Below, piece after piece: positions 1 through 4,722 of a DNA stretch of 6,933 nucleotides. A model generated the notes under the pieces. That model was not told the DNA's origin, did no database searches, and was given only the letters and a program-made list of their open reading frames with translations. Every line of letters starts with the position of its first letter. Position 1 is the stretch's first letter. A program made the position numbers and the translations under genes. The DNA is taken from NCBI RefSeq assembly GCF_040649515.1, contig NZ_JBEZFP010000235.1:1-6933 (forward strand), given 5' to 3'. The stretch is from Yinghuangia elevatio (GTDB lineage: Bacteria; Actinomycetota; Actinomycetes; Streptomycetales; Streptomycetaceae).

Positions 1-60
1 GTGGCCGAGGGCGTCCGGGAGGATCACGTCGAACGGCCTGGGGGTGAAGGGCGCGTACAT
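1..60 (-). CDS. 5' end of an unrecognised gene leaving the window
   Basis: Reading the minus strand from the ATG at 60 gives 20 codons with no stop, beginning MYAPFTPRPFDVILPDALGH. All 20 codons end in G or C, as expected for a real gene in this genome. The same frame just upstream of the ATG has many A/T third positions, which supports the start at 60. There is no clear ribosome binding site, so translation may be leaderless: a weak GACAAT box lies 6 bases upstream. The rest of the gene is outside the window and I do not recognise the family. It is divergent from the TerD-type gene at 118. Confidence 0.55.
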   Translation of the reverse strand, partial: MYAPFTPRPFDVILPDALGH

Positions 61-62
61 GG

Positions 63-78
63 CCTGATTGTCATCAGG
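63..78. promoter_or_regulatory. Hairpin/operator-like palindrome between divergent genes
   Basis: CCTGAT-tgtc-ATCAGG is a perfect 6-base inverted repeat around a 4-base spacer. It lies 2 bases upstream of the minus-strand ATG at 60. An outer GGCCT (61-65) and AGGCC (83-87) form a second overlapping inverted repeat. The position between two divergent starts fits an operator or an mRNA hairpin at a start codon. No known regulator motif is recognised. Confidence 0.35.
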
Positions 79-117
79 GATTAGGCCGAATGGTGACCCG
101 AAGGCGGTGTACGCCTC

Positions 118-1185
118 GTGCCGAGCCACACCGGCGAGCTGCAACTCGTCGTCGACCTGCGCGCCGTGCCCGCCGAACTGCACCACCTGGTGTTCGTCGT
201 GCACGCCGCGCCGAGCGCATCCGGCGGTCCGGCGTACGCGCCGGTGGGGCGCGTGCGGCTCTCGTCGGGCGGCGCGGACACCGCGTACCTGGACCTCGAA
301 GCCGAATACCTCGGACCGGGGACGGCGGTGCTGCTCGCGGAGATCAAGCGGCACGGCAACGACTGGTGGTTCGGCACGCTCGGGCGGTCGTACCCGGGTG
401 GGATGGTGCAGCTGAGTTCGGAACTGGGCATACCGATCCGGGAACTCCCCTTTCCCACCCCGGCGTTGGACCACCTTCACCCGGCGGCCGGGGCGGCGGC
501 GTATGTCGCGGCGTATCGGGCGCGGACCGCACAACGGCCCCAATCGCCGCAGCCGCCTCAGTCGCCGCAGCCGGCGGTGCCGCCCCGGCCGCTGACACCG
601 CCTCCCGTGCCGTCGGGGGCGCCGGTTCGGCACCCCGCGGCGGCAGCCGTACCGCAGTTCCCGGTCCGGCAGGACGGCCACGGCAACGCGGTGTTCGAAC
701 TCGCGATCCCGCTCGGCATGTCGGCCGTCATCGCCGAGTTCACGCCGGGCGGGCGCGACGCTCGCGGCGCACTGCACCTGTGCGATGCGGCCGGGCGTAC
801 CGCCGAGACGGCGTACGTGACCTTCGCCGGGCTCCCCGGGCGCGGCCTGTTCACCGCCCCCGCGGACGGCCGCTGCCGCCTGCGCGTCGAACACGAAGGG
901 CCGTGGTCCGTGGCGCTGTTCCCGATGGACGACGCCCGGCCGATCAGCCCGGTGCTCCAGGGACACGGCGGCGACGTCGTGCGCTGGGACGCGCCCGCCG
1001 GGTTCCTCAACGTGCAGTTCAACGGCAGCGGGCCGATCACCGTGACCGTGCACGACGGCGTCGGGCGGCAGTTGGAGGAGCTTGTCCACGAGTACGACCA
1101 CTGCGCGCTACGGCTGCCGATGCGGGATCCCACGCGCTACCTGAACATCCGGGCCGACGGCCACTGGACGCTCACGCGCGGCTGA
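118..1185 (+). CDS. TerD-type stress protein, short N-terminus, duplicated C-terminal module
   Basis: The protein has 355 residues. Residues 8-105 match the second half of a TerD domain: a VDLRAVPAEL strand, a VFVVHAA strand, then LLAEIKRHGNDWWFGTLGRSYPGG, the usual 'GELYRHGGEWKFRALGQGY' block. TerD proteins are cytoplasmic stress or tellurite-resistance proteins, often calcium-binding. About 70 N-terminal residues of a standard TerD domain, including most acidic calcium-loop positions, are absent. The frame upstream of GTG 118 is stopped at 82 and 94, so the start cannot move left. Residues 140-180 are a Pro/Gln-rich linker. Residues 190-355 are beta-rich and look like two related modules, ending in CRLRVEHEGPWSVAL (253-267) and RYLNIRADGHWTLTR (340-354). 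A weak GAAGG lies 13 bases before the GTG. The gene faces the flavoprotein gene tail to tail. TerD membership is fairly sure; the role is not. Confidence 0.8.
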   Translation: MPSHTGELQLVVDLRAVPAELHHLVFVVHAAPSASGGPAYAPVGRVRLSSGGADTAYLDLEAEYLGPGTAVLLAEIKRHGNDWWFGTLGRSYPGGMVQLSSELGIPIRELPFPTPALDHLHPAAGAAAYVAAYRARTAQRPQSPQPPQSPQPAVPPRPLTPPPVPSGAPVRHPAAAAVPQFPVRQDGHGNAVFELAIPLGMSAVIAEFTPGGRDARGALHLCDAAGRTAETAYVTFAGLPGRGLFTAPADGRCRLRVEHEGPWSVALFPMDDARPISPVLQGHGGDVVRWDAPAGFLNVQFNGSGPITVTVHDGVGRQLEELVHEYDHCALRLPMRDPTRYLNIRADGHWTLTRG

Positions 1186-1189
1186 CGCC

Positions 1190-1248
1190 GGGCACGTCGG
1201 CGCATCGGGCACGTCGGGCGCCGGGCACGTCGGGCCGGGTACGTCCGG
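1190..1248. repeat. Four spaced GGGCACGTCGG repeats in a convergent intergenic region
   Basis: GGGCACGTCGG occurs at 1190-1200, 1207-1217 and 1223-1233, with a variant GGGTACGTCCGG at 1237-1248. Start-to-start spacing is 17, 16 and 14 bases. The array fills nearly all of the 69 bases between the stops of the TerD-type gene and the flavoprotein gene. It may be a decayed tandem duplication. Confidence 0.6.
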
Positions 1249-1250
1249 CC
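1233..1250. terminator. Possible bidirectional terminator hairpin
   Basis: GGCCGG (1233-1238) and CCGGCC (1245-1250) form a perfect 6-base GC stem around the loop GTACGT. It lies 48 bases after the TerD-type stop and 5 bases past the end of the convergent flavoprotein gene. There is no T tract on either strand, so it would act, if at all, as a U-less actinobacterial terminator. Confidence 0.35.
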
Positions 1251-1254
1251 GGGC

Positions 1255-1779
1255 TCAGGGGCGGCCCGGGAGCTCCCGCAGGACGGCCTCCCACCAGGAG
1301 GTCCCGGGCAGTGTCATCGGTGCGCCTTCGCCGTTGGTCACGAGGCGTACGCCCGCCCGGCGCAGCAGCGAGGCGCTCGTCGGATAGCGCGGATGCGCAG
1401 CGAGGTCCGTGTTGAAGTACGGCGCCGCGACCATCGGCAACTTCGCGCCCAGCGCCTCGTTGAGCCCGCCGAGTGCCACATTGTCGGAAATGCCGGACGT
1501 CCACTTGTTGAGGGTGTTGAACGTCAGCGGTGCGGCGAGGACCGCCGACGCCGCCGGGAAGGGCTTCTCCTCGCCGGGCAGGCGCTCGGCGGTACGCGGG
1601 TGCCGTCCGGCCGCCTCCGCGATGTCGTCCGCCGACTTCTCCAGCCAGCGGGCGGCGGTCGGCGTCAGCGTGAGGCACGGGTCCCATCCCCAGGCCCGGA
1701 TCAGCCGCAGCGCGTGCGCGATCTCCAGGACGGGTGGGGCGGCACCCGCGATGACGTGCAGGACAGGCGGTTGTGGCAT
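1255..1779 (-). CDS. Flavoprotein (HFCD / phosphopantothenoylcysteine decarboxylase-like)
   Basis: The 174-residue protein resembles the homo-oligomeric flavin-containing Cys decarboxylase superfamily (EpiD, Dfp/CoaC, PPC-DC), in the small stand-alone form common in streptomycetes. An N-terminal strand and turn, HVIAGAAPPVLEIAHAL (8-24), would hold the flavin phosphate. His60, in GRHPRTA, is at the place where the catalytic histidine is expected. The block LAAPLTFNTLNKWTSGISDN (81-100) corresponds to the PASANT/NTINK flavin-binding region and is followed by ALGGLNEALG and LPMVAAPYFN. The substrate of this subgroup is unknown to me; it is unlikely to be the CoA-pathway enzyme, which is normally fused to CoaB. 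The start is placed at ATG 1779 because the longer reading frame (to 2022) only translates the heptamer repeat and non-coding DNA. There is no Shine-Dalgarno sequence, but a -10-like TACGCT ends 7 bases before the ATG, so the mRNA may be leaderless. Confidence 0.85.
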   Translation of the reverse strand: MPQPPVLHVIAGAAPPVLEIAHALRLIRAWGWDPCLTLTPTAARWLEKSADDIAEAAGRHPRTAERLPGEEKPFPAASAVLAAPLTFNTLNKWTSGISDNVALGGLNEALGAKLPMVAAPYFNTDLAAHPRYPTSASLLRRAGVRLVTNGEGAPMTLPGTSWWEAVLRELPGRP

Positions 1780-1786
1780 GTCAGGA

Positions 1787-1792
1787 AGCGTA
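1787..1792 (-). promoter_or_regulatory. Candidate -10 box, leaderless, for the flavoprotein gene
   Basis: On the minus strand TACGCT (TANNNT type) is followed by 7 bases and then the ATG at 1779, which would put transcription start at or near the A of the ATG. No good -35 box is visible 17-18 bases upstream. The 10-base string CCTACGCTTC that contains it recurs upstream of the XRE-cupin gene at 4678-4687. Confidence 0.4.
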
Positions 1793-1928
1793 GGCGCTCG
1801 CCGGTTCGGACGGGGTGAGGACCGGGACCGGGACGGCATCCGGCGGCGTGTCCGCGCGCGCCCAGGGCGTTGCTCCGTGCTTCCTGTTCCCCTGCCCCTC
1901 GGCTTTCCACGCGTCGGCGGTGGTGCGG

Positions 1929-2005
1929 TCGGGGGTCGGGAGTCGGCGGTCGGCGGTCGGCGGTCGGCGGTCGGCGGTCGGCGGTCGGCGGTCGGCGGTC
2001 GGCTG
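1929..2005. repeat. Heptamer tandem repeat TCGGCGG, about 11 units
   Basis: Eight perfect head-to-tail TCGGCGG units run from 1943 to 1998. Two degenerate units precede them (TCGGGGG at 1929, TCGGGAG at 1936) and a partial unit follows (TCGGCTG at 1999). The array lies between two divergent genes and ends 23 bases before the -35 box of the DUF6204-like gene. A 7-base unit is not a codon multiple, and no believable coding frame crosses it. It is probably a slippage-prone minisatellite, though repeated regulator binding cannot be excluded. Confidence 0.95.
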
Positions 2006-2027
2006 AATCCTGGGCCGGGCAAACCAG

Positions 2028-2056
2028 TTGGGTACCCCGACCGGGCGGGTTAGGGT
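2028..2056 (+). promoter_or_regulatory. Leaderless promoter of the DUF6204-like gene
   Basis: TTGGGT (-35, 2028-2033), a 17-base spacer and TAGGGT (-10, 2051-2056) form a housekeeping-type (HrdB-like) promoter. The ATG at 2063 follows the -10 box after only 6 bases, so the transcript probably starts at the start codon. The gene has no Shine-Dalgarno sequence, which agrees. Confidence 0.6.
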
Positions 2057-2062
2057 CCCGCC

Positions 2063-2422
2063 ATGAGCACGCGTATTTTCCGCATCACCGTCCGCGGCGT
2101 CTTCGACGGTCTCGACGCCGACCAGCGCGCCGAACTACTGGCTCGCGCCGCGGACCACGACGTCCTGCGGTCCGCGTTCACGCGCGAAGGGCACCTGGCG
2201 TACGACATCGCCGCGCGGGACGCCTTCACTTTCCGGTTCGAGGAGTCCGGCGACGCGGAGGAGGACATCGTGCCCGCGACCGCACGCGCGGAGGCGGCCG
2301 CAGAGGCGTGGCTGTCCGAACGCGGCTACGGATACAAGAACCTGCGTTCGCAGGCGACCGACCTTGCGCAGACTCCGTTGGCGAAGCGGCAGCGGCGCGC
2401 GGTGGCCCGCGGCGAGGGCTGA
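2063..2422 (+). CDS. Small conserved protein resembling DUF6204
   Basis: The 119-residue protein matches what I remember of the actinobacterial DUF6204 family, whose function is unknown. It starts with a beta strand and turn, IFRITVRGVFDGLDADQRA (5-23), then a helix and a short strand region, HLAYDIAARDAFTFRFE (44-60). A long acidic and alanine-rich helix, ATARAEAAAEAWLSERG (72-88), leads to YGYKNLRSQATDLAQTPL and a basic tail, KRQRRAVAR (108-116). No signal peptide or membrane segment is seen, so it is probably cytoplasmic. It is transcribed alone from the leaderless promoter just upstream and converges on the MocR gene, with only 22 bases between the two stops and no hairpin there. The family assignment is from memory of the conserved N-terminus and the GYGYKNL block. 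Confidence 0.8.
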   Translation: MSTRIFRITVRGVFDGLDADQRAELLARAADHDVLRSAFTREGHLAYDIAARDAFTFRFEESGDAEEDIVPATARAEAAAEAWLSERGYGYKNLRSQATDLAQTPLAKRQRRAVARGEG

Positions 2423-2444
2423 GCGGCTCGAACGGCGCAAGGGG

Positions 2445-3758
2445 TCAGACCGCGTGGTACGCGGACCCGCCCGAGACGTTCGCGGCGGCGGCCAGCGCCG
2501 CGGCGAACGTCTCCGCCTCCTCGGGGGCGAGCCGCGCCACCGTGACGCGCACGGCCGGCGGCGAGGCGATCCGGAAGCGCTTGCCGGGGGCGATCAGCCA
2601 GCCCCGGGCCAGGAGTTCGGCCACCGTGCCGACCTCGTCGCGCACCGGCACCCACACGTTGATGCCGGAGCGGCCGTGTGCCGCCATGCCGTGCCGGGCG
2701 AGGGCGGCGATGAGCGCCGCGCGGCGTTCCGCGTACGCCAGCCGCGCCCGCTCCACCTGCGCCGCGACCTCCGGCGAGGTCCAGGCGTGTGCGACGGCGT
2801 GCTGCAGCGCGTGGCTGACCCATCCCGGGCCGAGGCGCTGCCGCCCGGCCATGCGCCCGATGGTCGTCTCGTCGCCGGACACGATCGTGCAGCGCAGGTC
2901 GGGACCGTACGCCTTGGCGCTCGACCGTACGTGTGCCCAGTGCTCCGTGTCGCCGACCACCGACGCCAACTCCGGCCCGGCGATGGCGTTTCCGTGGTCG
3001 TCCTGGATCAGCAGCACGTCGGGGTGGGCGGCGAGGACCGCGCGCAGTTCCGCCGCCCGCTCGGGTGAGACGGCCGCGCCCATCGGGTTCTGCGCGCGCA
3101 CGGTGACGACGAACGCCCGGGCACCGTCCCGGAGTCCGCGCGCGACGTCGTCCGGGATCGGGCCGTCGTCGTCGAGGCGTACCGGCCGCGCGGTCAGGTT
3201 GAGGGCGGCGAGCAGGTCGAGGAAGTTGGCCCACCCCGGGTCCTCCACCAGGACGGTGTCCCCCGGACGCGTGTGCGTCATCAGCGCGCGTTCGATCGCG
3301 TCGAGCGCGCCGGAGGTGACGACGAGGTGGTCCGCGGGGACCCCTTCTGCCGTGAGGACGCCCCGTGCGGCGTCGGCGAGCGGGCCGTACAGCGGCGGGT
3401 GGTTGTAGAGCGGACGCCACGTCGCGGGGTCGGGGAACCGGGGGTCGGGCAGCAGCTCCGGATCCGGTTCGCCCATGACCAGCATGCGGGTCCCGGGCGG
3501 CGCGGCCGGGCCGAGGGCGTTGCGTTCCGTCGACGCCGGGCGCGGCAGCACGCGCGTTCCGGCGCGCCCCTGGGTCTCGACGATGCCCCGCTCGCGCAGC
3601 AGGCGGTACGCGGCGGCGACGGTGTTGGGGTTGACCCCGAGGCCCGCGGCCAGGGTGCGCACCGGCGGCAGCGCGTCGCCGGGTGCGAGGTCGCCGTGCC
3701 GGAGGTCGCGCTCGATGGACGCCGCGATCTCGGCGGCGGTACGCCCGGTCGGGGCCAC
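2445..3758 (-). CDS. MocR-family regulator (GntR winged helix + aminotransferase fold), PtsJ-like
   Basis: The 437-residue protein is a chimeric MocR/GabR-type regulator. Residues 5-70 are a GntR winged helix (AAEIAASIERDLRHG, LPPVRTLAAGLGVNPNTVAA, RLLRERGIVETQGRAGTRV). A short linker leads to a fold-type I aminotransferase domain from about residue 95. The PLP-site residues look intact: Asn224 (RAQNPMG), Asp253/254 (LLIQDDHG), Lys282 in SSAKAYGPDLR as the Schiff-base lysine, and Arg289. The GPDLR and GWVSHALQ segments recall PtsJ. Family members bind PLP as an effector and regulate vitamin B6, GABA or related genes rather than transaminate. The start is set at GTG 3758, not ATG 3806, because a perfect AGGAGG lies 5 bases before the GTG. 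The divergent neighbour is a PNPOx-like flavin protein gene, and the shared region holds direct repeats, so control of both genes by PLP is a reasonable inference. Confidence 0.9.
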   Translation of the reverse strand: MAPTGRTAAEIAASIERDLRHGDLAPGDALPPVRTLAAGLGVNPNTVAAAYRLLRERGIVETQGRAGTRVLPRPASTERNALGPAAPPGTRMLVMGEPDPELLPDPRFPDPATWRPLYNHPPLYGPLADAARGVLTAEGVPADHLVVTSGALDAIERALMTHTRPGDTVLVEDPGWANFLDLLAALNLTARPVRLDDDGPIPDDVARGLRDGARAFVVTVRAQNPMGAAVSPERAAELRAVLAAHPDVLLIQDDHGNAIAGPELASVVGDTEHWAHVRSSAKAYGPDLRCTIVSGDETTIGRMAGRQRLGPGWVSHALQHAVAHAWTSPEVAAQVERARLAYAERRAALIAALARHGMAAHGRSGINVWVPVRDEVGTVAELLARGWLIAPGKRFRIASPPAVRVTVARLAPEEAETFAAALAAAANVSGGSAYHAV

Positions 3759-3763
3759 GATCT

Positions 3764-3769
3764 CCTCCT
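3764..3769 (-). promoter_or_regulatory. Strong ribosome binding site that fixes the MocR start
   Basis: On the minus strand AGGAGG is followed by five bases (agatc) and then GTG at 3758. It is the only strong Shine-Dalgarno match before this gene. It argues against the upstream ATG at 3806, which would add 16 basic, low-homology residues. Confidence 0.8.
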
Positions 3770-3817
3770 GAACGGCAACGACGCGCAGTCGTCGGTGCGG
3801 TCGCACGGCGCGGGCGA

Positions 3818-3890
3818 CCTATTGCCCGGCAGCCGCAATCTGTGATCGCACCCTATTGCGTTGACAGTCCCCCAACTCGTCGCCTTATTG
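3818..3890. repeat. Three CCTATTG-type direct repeats about 33 bases apart
   Basis: CCTATTGC occurs at 3818-3825 and 3852-3859, and a looser CCTTATTG at 3883-3890. The shared TATTG cores begin at 3820, 3854 and 3886, 34 and 32 bases apart, close to three helical turns. They lie in the MocR/PNPOx intergenic region. They may be part of a regulator array or partly the minus-strand -10 boxes (TACAAT, TAGGGT) seen from the other side. Confidence 0.4.
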
Positions 3891-3891
3891 T
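3861..3891 (+). promoter_or_regulatory. Candidate promoter of the PNPOx-like gene
   Basis: A perfect -35 box TTGACA (3861-3866) is followed after 19 bases by TATTGT (3886-3891) as -10. Start of transcription would fall around 3898, inside the first CTAGCAC repeat. The long spacer suggests a promoter that needs help from a regulator. Confidence 0.5.
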
Positions 3892-3892
3892 A
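3887..3892 (-). promoter_or_regulatory. Candidate -10 box of the MocR gene
   Basis: The minus strand reads TACAAT at 3892-3887, a near-consensus -10 hexamer that overlaps the plus-strand -10 box TATTGT. There is no obvious -35 box; the two repeats with GTGCTAG on this strand lie where a -35 and upstream activator site would be. This promoter would give a leader of about 120 bases. A second minus-strand candidate, TAGGGT at 3855-3850, would give a shorter one. Confidence 0.4.
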
Positions 3893-3921
3893 CTAGCACC
3901 AACTCCTGATTGGCCTAGCAC
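3893..3921. promoter_or_regulatory. CTAGCAC direct repeats, likely MocR operator
   Basis: CTAGCAC occurs at 3893-3899 and 3915-3921, exactly 22 bases start to start, two helical turns. Flanks are similar: CTAGCACCAA and CTAGCACAAA. MocR-type regulators such as GabR and PdxR typically bind pairs of direct repeats on one DNA face in the intergenic region with their target. The first repeat abuts both overlapping -10 boxes; the second ends 15 bases before the PNPOx ATG. The regulator assignment is inferred from position. Confidence 0.5.
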
Positions 3922-3936
3922 AAAGAGGTTTCCGAC

Positions 3937-4641
3937 ATGAGCAGCGCCCGCGAAGCCACCGGGACCACCGAGCCCCCGTCCGTCTACGCCCGCACCGAGG
4001 CGACCACGCCCACGCGATACCGCGAGCGCATGCGCTACGACGCGGAGACCGTGCACGCGATCCTCGACGAGGCGTTTCTCGCGCACGTCGCGTTCACCGC
4101 CTTCGGGCAGCCGCAGATCCTGCCGCTGATCTTCGGCCGCGACGGCGGACGCCTCTACCTCCACGTGTCGAGCGGCTCGCACCTGGCCATCGCGGTCCGC
4201 CACGCGGGAGACGAGGGCCTGCCGGTCTCCTTCGCGGTGACGCTCGCGGACTCCCTCGTCCTGTCGCGCGCGGCCATGCACCACTCCATGGACTACCGCT
4301 GCGTGATCGCCCACGGGCCGCTGCGCCGGGTGACCGACCCCGCGGAGACCGCGCGCGGCTGGGCCACGATGATCGACCACCTTGTGCCCGGGCGGTACGC
4401 CGACAGCCGCCCGCCGAGCCCGAAGGAAGCCGCCCAGACCGGCCTGTTCGCCCTCGACCTGTCCGATGTCGCGGCGAAGGTCCGCTCGCACGGGCTCGCC
4501 GAGGACGCGGCCGACCGAGAGCTCGGCCACTGGGCCGGGGTGGTCCCGCTGCGCACGGCGGCCGGGACGCCGCGCCCGGACGCCGGGGTGGAGGGCGAGC
4601 CGCCCGCGTACCTGAAGGAGTGGCTGGCCCGGCGCGGATGA
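3937..4641 (+). CDS. Pyridoxamine 5'-phosphate oxidase-family flavin protein (NimA-like)
   Basis: The 234-residue protein has a split-barrel FMN-binding fold of the PNPOx-like group that includes NimA-type proteins. Its conserved run starts at residue 37: TVHAILDEAFLAHVAF (37-52), GQPQILPLIFGRDGGRLYLH (57-76), SSGSHLAIAV (78-87), then a core strand PVSFAVTLADSLVLSRAAMHHSMDYRCVIAHGPLRRV (96-132). C-terminal LSDVAAKVRSHGLAED (175-190) and WAGVVPL are also typical. Members bind FMN or F420 and act as small-molecule reductases or oxidases; the substrate cannot be read here, and it is not a canonical PdxH. The first 30 residues are Thr/Pro/Ala-rich and probably disordered. Start ATG 3937 has AGAGG (3924-3928) 8 bases upstream. 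Divergence from the MocR regulator suggests PLP-dependent control. Confidence 0.88.
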   Translation: MSSAREATGTTEPPSVYARTEATTPTRYRERMRYDAETVHAILDEAFLAHVAFTAFGQPQILPLIFGRDGGRLYLHVSSGSHLAIAVRHAGDEGLPVSFAVTLADSLVLSRAAMHHSMDYRCVIAHGPLRRVTDPAETARGWATMIDHLVPGRYADSRPPSPKEAAQTGLFALDLSDVAAKVRSHGLAEDAADRELGHWAGVVPLRTAAGTPRPDAGVEGEPPAYLKEWLARRG

Positions 4642-4679
4642 CGGCGTGCGGATGACCGTGTATCGACGGAACCCCCACC

Positions 4680-4685
4680 TACGCT
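4680..4685 (+). promoter_or_regulatory. Candidate -10 box of the XRE-cupin/GNAT operon
   Basis: TACGCT (TANNNT type) lies 8 bases before the ATG at 4694 and 29 bases before the ATG at 4715. It sits in the string CCTACGCTTC (4678-4687), identical to the one before the flavoprotein gene on the other strand. No convincing -35 box is seen. A second TANNNT, TACCAT at 4702-4707, is 7 bases before ATG 4715. Confidence 0.4.
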
Positions 4686-4722
4686 TCTCTCATATGCGGG
4701 ATACCATCCCGAATATGAGAGA
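4686..4722. promoter_or_regulatory. 37-base near-perfect palindrome at the XRE-cupin start (operator)
   Basis: TCTCTCATAT (4686-4695) pairs perfectly with ATATGAGAGA (4713-4722), and CGGGAT (4697-4702) with ATCCCG (4706-4711), around centre 4704. Sixteen of 18 base pairs match. It covers both possible ATG starts (4694 and 4715) and immediately follows the -10-like TACGCT. This is what a dimeric XRE protein repressing its own operon would use. It is strikingly AT-richer than its surroundings. Confidence 0.7.

Noticed and set aside
90..1415. Long plus-strand reading frame of 441 codons overlapping the TerD-type gene
   Set aside because: Arg/Ala/Gly/Pro-rich translation typical of an out-of-frame reading of GC-rich DNA; the overlapping TerD frame has recognisable domains.
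1929..2005. CRISPR-like array
   Set aside because: Units are 7 bases with no spacers; this is a simple tandem repeat.
1780..2022. N-terminal extension of the flavoprotein to 2022
   Set aside because: The extra residues translate the heptamer repeat (RPPTADR repeats) and intergenic DNA; homologous sequence begins at ATG 1779.
1870..3408. 512-codon plus-strand frame crossing the repeat and two genes
   Set aside because: Low-complexity Arg/Ala/Ser product running through the DUF6204-like gene and antisense to the MocR gene; no domain recognised.
3759..3806. Upstream ATG start for the MocR gene
   Set aside because: Adds 16 residues before the usual start; the perfect AGGAGG is placed for GTG 3758.
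3853..4530. Minus-strand frame of 225 codons opposite the PNPOx-like gene
   Set aside because: Shadow of the plus-strand gene; its translation has no recognised motif.
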